From Paraburkholderia sp. ZP32-5 (GTDB taxonomy: Bacteria > Pseudomonadota > Gammaproteobacteria > Burkholderiales > Burkholderiaceae): a stretch of 64,000 bases of DNA. The notes under the pieces are model-generated. The model saw nothing but the letters and a program-made list of their open reading frames with translations. It did not search any database and was not told the origin of the DNA. The position numbers were made by a program, and so were the translations under genes. Positions 17,317-25,507 of this stretch are shown here, piece after piece; position 1 is the first letter of the stretch; the number at the start of each line of letters is the position of its first letter. Location: assembly GCF_021390495.1 (NCBI RefSeq), contig NZ_JAJEJP010000001.1:744001-808000 (forward strand), in the 5' to 3' direction.

Positions 17317-18255
17317 ATGAACAATACACGCATCATTCTTCCCGGCGGCGCGGGTCTGGTTGGCCAAAACCTCGTCGCGCGGCTCAAGCAGCGCGGCTAC
17401 ACGAACCTCGTCGTGCTCGACAAGCATCGCGCGAATCTCGACGTACTGCGCGGCGTGCATCCGGACATCACGATCGAATATGCCGATCTCGCGGAACCGG
17501 GCGACTGGGTCCGCTATTTCGACGGCGCCGAAGTGGTGGTGATGCTGCAGGCGCAGATCGGCGCCCCGACCATCGAGCCGTTCATCCGCAACAACATCAC
17601 ATCGACCGAGCTGGTGCTGGAAGCGATCAAGCGCTACGACGTGCCGTACACCGTGCACATCAGTTCGTCGGTCGTGAACTCAGTGGCGAAGGATTTCTAT
17701 ACGGACACCAAGCGCAAACAGGAAGAGATCGTGCTTGCGTCGGGCATCGAGTGCGTGGTGCTGCGTCCCACGCTGATGTTCGGCTGGTTTGATCGCAAGC
17801 ATCTGGGCTGGCTGTCGCGTTTCATGCAGCGCGTGCCGGTGTTTCCGATTCCCGGCAGCGGCCGTTATATGCGTCAGCCGCTGTATGCGGGCGATTTCTG
17901 CAACGTGATCATCAGTTGCATCGAGTCGCGCAAGAGCGGTGCAGCATTCAATATCAGCGGCCGCGAAAAGGTCGATTACATCGACATCATCCGGCAGATC
18001 AAGCGGGCGACCAAAGCTCGTTGCGCGATCATCCGCATCCCGTACGGACTGTTCTACGTGTTGCTGAAGATCTACGCGCTGTTCGACAAGAACCCGCCGT
18101 TTACGGCGTCGCAATTGAAGGCGCTGACCGCGGGCGACGAGTTCGAAGTGATCGACTGGGAAGGCATTTTCGGCATCAAGGCGACGTCGTTCGCCAACGC
18201 CGTCGACGAAACCTTCAACGATCCGGTGTACAGCAGCATCGCGCTCGAATTCTGA
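17317..18255 (+). CDS. NAD-dependent epimerase/dehydratase family protein
   Basis: A 312-residue extended SDR: IILPGGAGLVGQNL is the Rossmann motif, ISSSVVNSVA the Ser region, and YTDTKRKQE the YxxxK pair. The C-terminal domain has VLRPTLMFGWFDRKH and GRYMRQPLYAGDF. Its substrate is unknown; it could act on a nucleotide sugar or a lipid-linked sugar. It follows the DprE2-like gene after 131 bases with no clear promoter, and precedes an FAD oxidoreductase by about 13 bases, so these two probably form a functional pair placed between the arabinose genes and the GtrA gene. Confidence 0.75.
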   Translation: MNNTRIILPGGAGLVGQNLVARLKQRGYTNLVVLDKHRANLDVLRGVHPDITIEYADLAEPGDWVRYFDGAEVVVMLQAQIGAPTIEPFIRNNITSTELVLEAIKRYDVPYTVHISSSVVNSVAKDFYTDTKRKQEEIVLASGIECVVLRPTLMFGWFDRKHLGWLSRFMQRVPVFPIPGSGRYMRQPLYAGDFCNVIISCIESRKSGAAFNISGREKVDYIDIIRQIKRATKARCAIIRIPYGLFYVLLKIYALFDKNPPFTASQLKALTAGDEFEVIDWEGIFGIKATSFANAVDETFNDPVYSSIALEF

Positions 18256-18268
18256 ACTGGACGTGAGT

Positions 18269-19552
18269 ATGAGCAACGAAAAAATTGCGGTGCTGGGCGC
18301 GGGCCCGATGGGACTGGGCGTCGCGTATCAACTCGTGAAGGACGGCCGCAAGCCGGTCATTTTCGAGGCGGACGACCGCGTCGGCGGCATGGCCGCGTGT
18401 TTCGATTTCGGTGGCTTGTCGATCGAGCGCTACTACCATTTTCATGCGATCTCCGACCACGCGTTCTTCGAGGTGCTGCGCGAACTCGGCATCGAAGACC
18501 AGTTGAAATGGGTCGAGACGAAGATGGGCTATTACTACCAGGGGCATGTGCAGGCATGGGGCAACCCGATCGCGCTGCTCAAGTTCAAGGGGCTCAGCTT
18601 CAGCGCCAAGTTCCGCTACGGGCTGCACGCATTCCTGTCCACCAAGCGCAATGACTGGCGCCCGTTGGACCATGTCGAGGCCTCCGGCTGGATTCGTCGC
18701 TGGATCGGCGAGGAAGCATGGGAAGTGCTGTGGCGCAAGCTGTTCGACTACAAGTTTTACGACTACGCGTACAACCTGTCGGCCGCATGGATCTGGAGCC
18801 GGATTCGCCGTATCGGCCGCTCGCGCTACGACCTGTTCCGCGAAAAGCTCGGCTATCTGGAGGGCGGCTCGGATACGCTGCTTGAAGGCATGCGGCGCTA
18901 CATCGAGGCGAACGGCGGTGAATTCCGTCTCGGCTCGCCCGCGCAAAAGGTGGCGATCGAAAACGACGCGGTCGCGGGCGTCCAGGTGAATGGCGAACTG
19001 CTGCCGTTCGACAAGGTCATCAGCACGATTCCGTTGCCGTATGTGCCGCGCGTGATGCCTGATTTGCCCGCCGATGTCGCGACCGCGTTCAGGAGCGTGA
19101 AGAATGTCGCGGTGGTGTGCGTGATCGCGAAGCTGAAGAGAGCGGTGACGCAGAACTTCTGGCTGAACGTGAACGATCCGGATATGGATATCCCCGGCAT
19201 CGTCGAATACACGAACCTGCGCCCGCTCGACGAGCACGTCGTGTACGTACCGTTCTATATGCCTGGCGAGCACGCGAAGTATCAGGACGCGGACAGCGTG
19301 TTCATCGACAAGGTGAAGCGCTATCTGATGCGGATCAATCCGGCACTGAGCGAGCAGGATTTCATCGACGTGCGGGCAAGCCGCTACCGCTACGCGCAGC
19401 CGATCTGCGAGCCGGGCTTCCTCGATCGCCTGCCGCCGATCCAGTTGCCGGTCAAGGGGCTGCTCGTCGCCGATACGTCCTATTACTATCCGGAAGATCG
19501 GGGTATTTCGGAAAGTATCGGCCTCGCTCGCAAGATGGCGAAAATGCTATGA
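18269..19552 (+). CDS. FAD-dependent amine-oxidase-like oxidoreductase
   Basis: A 427-residue flavoprotein with an N-terminal dinucleotide motif VLGAGPMGLG, then FEADDRVGGMAACFDFGG, the usual pattern of the amine oxidase / UDP-galactopyranose mutase / phytoene desaturase superfamily. The C-terminus LLVADTSYYYPEDRG followed by ESIGLA matches the second FAD-contact region of that superfamily. The reaction is not known; mutase or desaturase chemistry on a glycolipid is possible. ATG 18269 is chosen, with an in-frame GTG six bases earlier as alternative. Its stop overlaps the GtrA start by four bases. Confidence 0.75.
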   Translation: MSNEKIAVLGAGPMGLGVAYQLVKDGRKPVIFEADDRVGGMAACFDFGGLSIERYYHFHAISDHAFFEVLRELGIEDQLKWVETKMGYYYQGHVQAWGNPIALLKFKGLSFSAKFRYGLHAFLSTKRNDWRPLDHVEASGWIRRWIGEEAWEVLWRKLFDYKFYDYAYNLSAAWIWSRIRRIGRSRYDLFREKLGYLEGGSDTLLEGMRRYIEANGGEFRLGSPAQKVAIENDAVAGVQVNGELLPFDKVISTIPLPYVPRVMPDLPADVATAFRSVKNVAVVCVIAKLKRAVTQNFWLNVNDPDMDIPGIVEYTNLRPLDEHVVYVPFYMPGEHAKYQDADSVFIDKVKRYLMRINPALSEQDFIDVRASRYRYAQPICEPGFLDRLPPIQLPVKGLLVADTSYYYPEDRGISESIGLARKMAKML

Positions 19553-19971
19553 CGGCTGAATCAATGGGTATCAAGCGGAAACTGGCGTCGCCGCAATTCC
19601 TGAAGTTTCTGCTCGCGGGCGGCGTGGCGGCCGCGGTGAATTTCGGCAGCCGGATTGTTTTCAATCACTGGATGCCGTTTTCCGCCGCGATCGTGGTCGC
19701 TTATATCGCGGGCATGATCACCGCGTTCGTGCTGACGAAGCTGTTCGTGTTTACCGAAAGCGAGCGCCCGACATGGCAGTCGGCGGTGTTCTTCACGCTC
19801 GTGAATGTGGTTGCGGTGCTGCAGACGTGGGCAGTTAGCGTGGCGCTCGCGTACTACGTGCTGCCGTGGCTGAATATCACGTGGCATCCGAAGGAGATTG
19901 CTCACTTCGTCGGCGTTGTCGTGCCGGTGTTTACGAGCTACATCGGCCATAAGAAGCTGACGTTCAAGTAA
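19549..19971 (+). CDS. GtrA family membrane protein
   Basis: A small (140-residue) integral membrane protein with four predicted helices. FLKFLLAGGVAAAVNFGSR and the C-terminal FTSYIGHKKLTFK are hallmark GtrA features. GtrA proteins take part in moving polyprenyl-phosphate-linked monosaccharides across the inner membrane, and the mycobacterial member Rv3789 is linked to arabinan synthesis. Here it ends the operon that holds the polyprenyl-phosphate-arabinose genes, which fits export of that donor to the periplasm. ATG 19549 overlaps the preceding stop (ATGA). Confidence 0.88.
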   Translation: MTAESMGIKRKLASPQFLKFLLAGGVAAAVNFGSRIVFNHWMPFSAAIVVAYIAGMITAFVLTKLFVFTESERPTWQSAVFFTLVNVVAVLQTWAVSVALAYYVLPWLNITWHPKEIAHFVGVVVPVFTSYIGHKKLTFK

Positions 19972-19991
19972 CGCTTAGTGAGTCTGATATG

Positions 19992-20036
19992 AAGTGGCCG
20001 TGCGCCGCCAGCTTGAGGCGACGTACGGCCACTTTG
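19992..20036. terminator. convergent hairpin terminator
   Basis: AAGTGGCCGT (19992-20001) pairs perfectly with ACGGCCACTT (20025-20034) and an inner CGCC/GGCG can extend the stem. It lies between two convergent genes, directly next to the stop of the - strand gene. On the + strand only a short T run follows, so efficiency is uncertain. Confidence 0.65.
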
Positions 20037-21659
20037 TCATTTCTGCAGAGTGCAGAAGCGGTCGCCGACCAGCGCGTAAGCGCGCAGGTCTTTCTCGCCG
20101 GGCTTCGCGAAGCCGACCCAGCCTGCGTCCCTGGGCGCGTTCTTCACGTTGGCCTTCACGTCATCACGTCTTTTGCCGGACACGCCGTATCCGACCGTTT
20201 CGCCGGCGGGGTTCACGAGAACAATCAGCAACGAACTACGGCGATGAGTGGGCGCGACGACCCAACCGGACGCGGTGATGCCGACGCTGTCGGGCGTGAC
20301 CGTATCGAGAAAGCCGGTGCAGCGCGAGTCATCGACGAAGTCTTTACTGAACCTGACGAGGCCGGCGTCGTGGAGCCAGCCGCGCGAATAAGGTCCAATT
20401 TCGTATTCCGCGGCGAACTTCGCGTCGTCCACATAGACGGAGTGAGCGCTGAGCGGGAAGATCAGACCGTCCAGTTCCTGATGGTCGAGGCCGATCTTTT
20501 GCGACAGCACCGCCAGTTTCCAGCGGTACAGAACCTCGATATCGCCGTTCACGTTGTGCTGGAATTTAGCGAGGAACGTGAGAAAGACGAGCGGGATGAG
20601 TACCACGAGCGTGCGCGCGCGCTTCGTCGACGCGAGATCGAGGGCGAGTAACGACAGCACCAGAAAGCCCAGCAGTGCGGGCAGCGTATAGCGGCTCGCC
20701 ACCGCGGCCGGCAGACCCATCATCCAGCGCCCCTGGGTGGCGCCGACGGCCGACGCGACGACAAGACCATAGCCCGCGATCAGAAACGAGCGATACGGTG
20801 TGAAAAGACGCTTCCTGTACAGATGGAGTGTGGCAACCGCGGCCAGAACGAGCAGACCAAAGCCGGCGATTCCAGCCAGTTCGAGGCGATTCGTGATCCA
20901 GAAGACCGGGTTACCCAGAAAGATCAGGAAGAACTTCGGCCGGGCCAGCGAGACGTGAGCGACCGCGGGATCGAGCGGCAGAATCGGCTTGACGAAGTGA
21001 TAAAAATAAACCGCGTTCGCGATAGCGCCTGCTACCAGGACTGTCGCGATTTCGCGCCACGACCGACGCAGCAGCACCCCTTGCACCGCCATCACGAAGA
21101 ACGTCGCGACGCCGTTGCCCATGCTGAGTTCCGCGCACACGCAGAAGAACAGCCCCAGCGCGACCCGCCTTACGCTGTTGGTCGGCCGCGAGTAAAAAGC
21201 GAAAGCCAGCATCGCGAACAGATAGATCGCGATGAACTGGCTTTGAAAGCCCCATTTAAGGTTGTCGTTCTGTGTCCACGAAAAGATGAACGAAAAAATG
21301 ATACCGATGATGAGGAACGGCGAATATCGAACCGTGTGCCACTTTTTATGTTCAAGCCAGATCGTCACACCGAGGCACACGACCAGCAAATAAATGGCGA
21401 CGATATTAAATACGTTCCAGCCGCCGAACACGTAGATATCGAGGAAAAACAGAATCCGTGGAATGACGATGCGGTGGTCCATATGCTGCGACCAGAAGAA
21501 CCCGTAGTCACCATTCACTATGGCCTGGTAGAAGCCGATATAGCCATTCCACTGATCCCAGAAAGGGATCGGCGAAAAATAGTGAAATCCCCCATAGATG
21601 GAGGTCGCTACGATAAAGATGCCCAGTAGCGCGCCCCACAGAGAATAGATGCGCTGCAA
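20037..21659 (-). CDS. polytopic membrane protein, putative GT-C glycosyltransferase
   Basis: A 540-residue protein with about ten to twelve hydrophobic segments and a hydrophilic C-terminal domain of roughly 120 residues. The first extracytoplasmic loop has PFWDQW (residues 32-37) and SQHMDHR (57-63), a pattern common in uncharacterised GT-C-like proteins, where the loop Asp acts as base and polyprenyl-phosphate sugars are donors. The start is TTG 21659: AGGAG lies exactly six bases upstream and the membrane segment follows directly; the longer open frame adds only a non-conserved-looking basic extension. It converges on the GtrA operon. Donor and acceptor are unknown; a polyprenyl-phosphate-arabinose-dependent transferase is a reasonable hypothesis. 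Confidence 0.68.
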   Translation of the reverse strand: MQRIYSLWGALLGIFIVATSIYGGFHYFSPIPFWDQWNGYIGFYQAIVNGDYGFFWSQHMDHRIVIPRILFFLDIYVFGGWNVFNIVAIYLLVVCLGVTIWLEHKKWHTVRYSPFLIIGIIFSFIFSWTQNDNLKWGFQSQFIAIYLFAMLAFAFYSRPTNSVRRVALGLFFCVCAELSMGNGVATFFVMAVQGVLLRRSWREIATVLVAGAIANAVYFYHFVKPILPLDPAVAHVSLARPKFFLIFLGNPVFWITNRLELAGIAGFGLLVLAAVATLHLYRKRLFTPYRSFLIAGYGLVVASAVGATQGRWMMGLPAAVASRYTLPALLGFLVLSLLALDLASTKRARTLVVLIPLVFLTFLAKFQHNVNGDIEVLYRWKLAVLSQKIGLDHQELDGLIFPLSAHSVYVDDAKFAAEYEIGPYSRGWLHDAGLVRFSKDFVDDSRCTGFLDTVTPDSVGITASGWVVAPTHRRSSLLIVLVNPAGETVGYGVSGKRRDDVKANVKNAPRDAGWVGFAKPGEKDLRAYALVGDRFCTLQK

Positions 21660-21665
21660 TCGATA

Positions 21666-21670
21666 CTCCT
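21666..21670 (-). promoter_or_regulatory. ribosome binding site that fixes a TTG start
   Basis: AGGAG on the - strand, six bases before TTG 21659, is the best Shine-Dalgarno site in the region and supports the TTG start of the GT-C-like gene over the longer open frame. Confidence 0.6.
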
Positions 21671-21727
21671 GGCCCAAAAAGTTGGGGCGAACATAACAAA
21701 TCGGGTAGTTCCCGTCCAGTCTTGATT

Positions 21728-21760
21728 GGTTGGGGCGGCGTGCCGCTGGCCGCCCCAACC
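21728..21760 (-). terminator. perfect 12-bp inverted repeat, likely terminator
   Basis: GGTTGGGGCGGC (21728-21739) and its exact complement (21749-21760) form a 12-bp GC-rich stem with a nine-base loop, 16 bases after the stop of the - strand methyltransferase. There is no T run, so it may be a weak or Rho-assisted terminator, or a partial attenuator before the GT-C-like gene. Confidence 0.55.
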
Positions 21761-21775
21761 GGCACGCACGTGTTA

Positions 21776-22933
21776 TCAGTGAACGTCGAGTATCGCCGGC
21801 GTGCGGCAATGGGTGAGCGATAAAGGCTGAAGCAAGCGTCCTTCCCGCCAGCCGAAATGCTGATAATGCTCGTGCGCGTCTACGCCGGCCGCGGCCACGT
21901 CGGGATTGGCGGCGAGATAGTCGTGTGCATCGAAGCCGGGCGGTAGCGCAACCGGTTCATCGGGATCGAGTTCGCTGCGCTGTCCACAAACGCGCGCCGC
22001 GCTCTTGTCTGTATCGTGTATCGCGTGCAGTTCCTTCAACTTGCGGTGCGCACGCCAGAACGGTACCGTCGGCGTCGCATCGCTAGCCAGCCGCTCCATC
22101 CGCCGCCAGCTATCGGCGATATAGGCACGATCCCGTGAGCGCCGCATCACGACAGAAAACTCGATGTCGTTATAAAGCGTGTCGCAGAATTGCTCGCAGG
22201 CGAAATCGATCAACTCCATTTCGCTGAGATCGGCGATCAGCTTCGCAAACGAGTGCGGCGTGAAAACCCAGCAGTGAATGTCGTGATAGGTGCCGTTTTC
22301 GAACGCGTCGCGTGCGAGATGCAACGCGCCTTGCCATGTATGATGCCGCCTCGCTGAATCCACGTTGATCCGTCGTTGCCATGCGTCCAGAGCGGAGACT
22401 TCGGCAGCGGACAGACAGTGATCGAGCAGCGAATAAGGCTGCGGTATCCGCGCCCGCGCGATATAGCTCGCCAGAACTTCAGGCAGACGGCTTTCGCGGC
22501 GGAAGTAGTCGAACGTGAAGCGTCTGTCGGGTACGACGAGACGCACCTCGCCGGTGGGTTTCAGAACAGCGGCCAGTTCTCTGAGCCATGTGACGAGATC
22601 GGGGACATGCTCGACGACGTGCGACGCGACGACATAGTCGACATACCGGCCGTTGATCGCCTCATGCAGCGTATTGCGCCCCCACACCGCGTCGACGTCG
22701 ACGATCTCATCGATGTTCAGATGAGGGTCGTCCTTGTACTTCTGACGAAGGTGGGGCGTATCCGTGTGGTCCACATAGATGACTTCACCACCATCGCAGC
22801 GGCGTACGAGCGGCCAGCAAAGCGGGCCTATTTCGACGCCGACGCTGCCCTTGACGTCCAGGCCTTTCAGCAGACGGCAGCGCCTGTTGTCACGAATTTC
22901 ATTGATGCCGAGACTATTGTCTTCCTTCGCCAT
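21776..22933 (-). CDS. SAM-dependent methyltransferase with C-terminal NPDV-type tail
   Basis: A 385-residue protein. The N-terminal part is a class I methyltransferase: VGVEIGPLCWPL is a motif I-like glycine loop, followed by VVASHVVEHVPDLVTWLREL and LKPTGEVRLVVPD (post-motif regions of Methyltransf_11 type). The last ~60 residues contain FDAHDYLAANPDVAAAG followed by HYQHFGWREGR, a short module that recurs at the ends of many bacterial secreted or glycan-related proteins. The ATG at 22933 has a strong GAGGAGG. It likely methylates a sugar or a glycan end. A 76-base gap separates it from the dehydrogenase. Confidence 0.8.
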   Translation of the reverse strand: MAKEDNSLGINEIRDNRRCRLLKGLDVKGSVGVEIGPLCWPLVRRCDGGEVIYVDHTDTPHLRQKYKDDPHLNIDEIVDVDAVWGRNTLHEAINGRYVDYVVASHVVEHVPDLVTWLRELAAVLKPTGEVRLVVPDRRFTFDYFRRESRLPEVLASYIARARIPQPYSLLDHCLSAAEVSALDAWQRRINVDSARRHHTWQGALHLARDAFENGTYHDIHCWVFTPHSFAKLIADLSEMELIDFACEQFCDTLYNDIEFSVVMRRSRDRAYIADSWRRMERLASDATPTVPFWRAHRKLKELHAIHDTDKSAARVCGQRSELDPDEPVALPPGFDAHDYLAANPDVAAAGVDAHEHYQHFGWREGRLLQPLSLTHCRTPAILDVH

Positions 22934-23009
22934 GTTGCCTCCTCGTAGTGGACGGCACAGCACTAAGTTGACTAATGTCCCCCGCGTTACATCAGATTTT
23001 TTTGTTTCC

Positions 23010-24083
23010 TCACGTATGAACCTGGACCTTGATCGAGTCCGAACTCTTGTCACAAGCCAGTTGAAAAGCTTCCTGAATCTGGTCGAGACTCAGGTCGTGC
23101 GTGATCATCGCGCGCAGCGTGTCGCCCTTGCGCGCGAGCAGATCGATTGCCACGGCGAAATCGTGTTGACCGTCGATATAGCCGTAGCAGTTCGGCAGAT
23201 GAATCGTCAGTTCCTTGATGTGCGGCGCGATGATCTCGATGCCCTTGAAGCCATGGTCGAACGCGCCGAGCACCGCCACCTGGCCCAATGGGCGCACGAA
23301 CTGGCACGCGTAGTCGAGTGTGTCGCCTGTGCCGCCGACGGCTTCGATCGCGTAGTGCGCGCCTAGCCCATCGGTTGCCTGCTGGACGATGGCCAGTGCC
23401 TCGGCGCGATCGGCCGGCAGGATCGCGGTGGCGCCCATCGCCAGCGCCGCGCGCGCCTGGGCCGCGTGTTTGGCGACCACGTAAACCTTTTCGCTTCCCG
23501 CATCCAGTGCGGCAGCCAGTGCCGCGAGACCGATCGTGCCCGCGCCGACCACCACGCCGACCGTGCCCGCCGCGATACGCATCTTGCGGCAGGCATGCAC
23601 ACCGACGGCAATCGGCTCGACGATCGCGCCGAGCCGGTCGTCGACTGCATCGGGCAGCGGGAACACGCCGGCTTCTTTCGTGCGGACATATTCGGCAAAG
23701 CCGCCGCCGAACGGAAATTCGCGCGCGCGGCAGTGGATCGGCGTGCCGAGCTTGCAGTATTCACACTTGCCGCATGCGGTGCCCATCACCATGTCGATCG
23801 TGACCCGCTGCCCGACACGCACGCTCGTCACGCCAGCGCCGATTTCGACCACCGTGCCGCTCAATTCATGGCCGTTCGGAAAGCTTTGATGGGCGTCGGC
23901 GTTGCGATACGCATGCAGATCGCTGCCGCAGATGCCGACACTCGCGACCTTGACGATCACGGTGCCGGGCAGCAATTCAGGTATCGGCATGCGGCCGATC
24001 TTCATCGTGCGCATGCCGTCCTGCAAGCCAGCCCGCATGGACGCGCCTTCGGTGCGATGCTCGAGCGCGTTCGTTGCAGTCAT
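23010..24083 (-). CDS. zinc-dependent alcohol/polyol dehydrogenase
   Basis: A 357-residue medium-chain dehydrogenase of the sorbitol/threonine dehydrogenase type. VGICGSDLH supplies a catalytic zinc Cys, NGHELSG the catalytic His-Glu, and CGKCEYCKLGTPIHC the four structural-zinc cysteines. The Rossmann motif is VVVGAGTIGLAALA. It would oxidise a secondary alcohol with NAD(P); in this setting the substrate may be a sugar or polyol precursor. ATG 24083 is preceded by GAGGAG. The upstream methyltransferase gene is 51 bases away and transcribed in the same direction. Confidence 0.85.
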   Translation of the reverse strand: MTATNALEHRTEGASMRAGLQDGMRTMKIGRMPIPELLPGTVIVKVASVGICGSDLHAYRNADAHQSFPNGHELSGTVVEIGAGVTSVRVGQRVTIDMVMGTACGKCEYCKLGTPIHCRAREFPFGGGFAEYVRTKEAGVFPLPDAVDDRLGAIVEPIAVGVHACRKMRIAAGTVGVVVGAGTIGLAALAAALDAGSEKVYVVAKHAAQARAALAMGATAILPADRAEALAIVQQATDGLGAHYAIEAVGGTGDTLDYACQFVRPLGQVAVLGAFDHGFKGIEIIAPHIKELTIHLPNCYGYIDGQHDFAVAIDLLARKGDTLRAMITHDLSLDQIQEAFQLACDKSSDSIKVQVHT

Positions 24084-24134
24084 CGGTGAATCTCCTCGGT
24101 TCGGTAAAGACGTGGCTCGCTGCGCTAGCGCCGG

Positions 24135-25091
24135 TTAGCGGTTCTTCCTGATCCAGAAGCTGGCGCCGGGATTGCGCATGAAAAGCGGCATGCGCGCGTT
24201 CATCAGATCGGCGTGGAAGTGGCCCATGAAGGTGTTCATCAGCACCACCTCGAACGCGCTGTTGTACTGCAGGAACGCACGCAGCAGATACGCTTCGTTC
24301 CATGCGCGGCCCTCGTAGATCCACTGCGGCGGATATTCGAGCGGCAGAAACACGTCATGGAAATGGATGTGCACGCCGGGCGCCAGCATCGGCAGGATAT
24401 CGAAGACGATGCGGTTGACGTCGCTGCCGATCTTGCTCACATGCGAGGAATCGACGAACAGGATGTCGTTCGCTTGCAGCTCCGCGAATACCGACAGATC
24501 GACGTCCTGGGCGAGCGACTTCACGATCTTCGAAGTGGTCTTGTCTTTGTCGGTCAGCAGCGACAGCAACCGTTCGTTGTTGGGTTCGACGAACGTGCAC
24601 TTGATCTGCCCGTCGAAGAACAGGTCGTTGGTATCGAGCGACACAGCGGACGAAAAGCCCGAGCCGATTTCAACGATGCGGCGCGGCCGCAAATGACGAA
24701 TCATGCAGTACAGCGACGTCGCATCGCCGTACGAGAACATCACGTTTTCGAAGTAGAAGCGCAAGCCGTCTTTCTTGTGCGGCTCGAACGGCATCTCGCC
24801 GTAGTACTTGTCGGCGAATTCCTCGACGAGCCGCAACTGGGCCGCTTCGTTGAATTCGATGCCGGGCAGCGTGCGCTGAACGTTGCCGAACAGGCGCGCC
24901 TCGTCTTTCTGGATATCAGTAATCGACGGGATCGGCGAATAGTAGTGACCGGGCGGCACGTCGCCGAGATTCGAAAAGTGCGGAATGTTGGTCTGAAGCG
25001 AGTCTCGATACTTGTCGCGTTCAGCAATCAGTTCTGCGACTTCAGGATGTGTTGCTGCCAGTGAACTGAGAAGTTCGGTCGATGCCGACAT
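24135..25091 (-). CDS. class I SAM-dependent methyltransferase
   Basis: A 318-residue protein. IVEIGSGFSSAVSLDT is a motif I SAM-binding loop, followed by CTFVEPNNERL (acidic ribose-binding residue) and ILFVDSSHVSKIGSD plus HIHFHDVFLPLEYP, the pattern of the Methyltransf_24 family found in O-antigen and sugar-modification loci. The ATG at 25091 follows GGGAG and begins MSASTELL; the open frame extends a further 47 codons, but without a comparable ribosome site. First gene of the - strand group that ends at the GT-C-like gene; the target sugar is unknown. Confidence 0.8.
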   Translation of the reverse strand: MSASTELLSSLAATHPEVAELIAERDKYRDSLQTNIPHFSNLGDVPPGHYYSPIPSITDIQKDEARLFGNVQRTLPGIEFNEAAQLRLVEEFADKYYGEMPFEPHKKDGLRFYFENVMFSYGDATSLYCMIRHLRPRRIVEIGSGFSSAVSLDTNDLFFDGQIKCTFVEPNNERLLSLLTDKDKTTSKIVKSLAQDVDLSVFAELQANDILFVDSSHVSKIGSDVNRIVFDILPMLAPGVHIHFHDVFLPLEYPPQWIYEGRAWNEAYLLRAFLQYNSAFEVVLMNTFMGHFHADLMNARMPLFMRNPGASFWIRKNR

Positions 25092-25507
25092 CTTGCGTCT
25101 CCCGCGCGGTGGATTTCGTGGAGGCAGTTTATGAAGGGCGAATCCGGTGTGATAGCCCGGCTGCCCGTAGCGTACTGAACTGATGAAGTCTAACGTACCG
25201 AGGCCCGCGCACCCAAGTATTCCTAGCATCAATTATCGCGAGCAGGGTAACGATGCAGCGCGCACTTACCGTTGCTTACAAAATATTCGTCGTAGCAATC
25301 CGCCCCGGTACTGGCGCGCGCGACAACGTGCGTTTCGCTCCCGCCCAGACGGCTGTTTGCGCTACGATTTGACGTAAAATCAGGCCCCTGCCGATAACGG
25401 TCCGGGGCGGTTTCGCGGGTGGTCGCTAACACCTGGAATGCCTGGATTGCGCACCGTCCTGCGCGGCGGCACCTACGATACCGGACGATTCGGGACGGAG
25501 CCCGCTT
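25092..25507. promoter_or_regulatory. divergent intergenic region
   Basis: 416 bases between divergent genes, with no convincing ORF. It should hold promoters for both directions. On the + strand TTGACG (25369-25374) and GATAAC (25393-25398) with an 18-base spacer are a possible promoter for the 25508 gene; the match is only moderate. Confidence 0.35.

Noticed and set aside
19989..20651. Long open frames antisense to the GT-C-like gene
   Set aside because: Hydrophilic, low-complexity translation typical of the opposite strand of GC-rich coding DNA; the - strand frame has membrane helices and a proper ribosome site.
21939..21950. GGCGGTAGCGCA on the + strand, resembling an ops element
   Set aside because: It lies inside the coding region of the - strand methyltransferase, with no + strand operon after it; a chance match.
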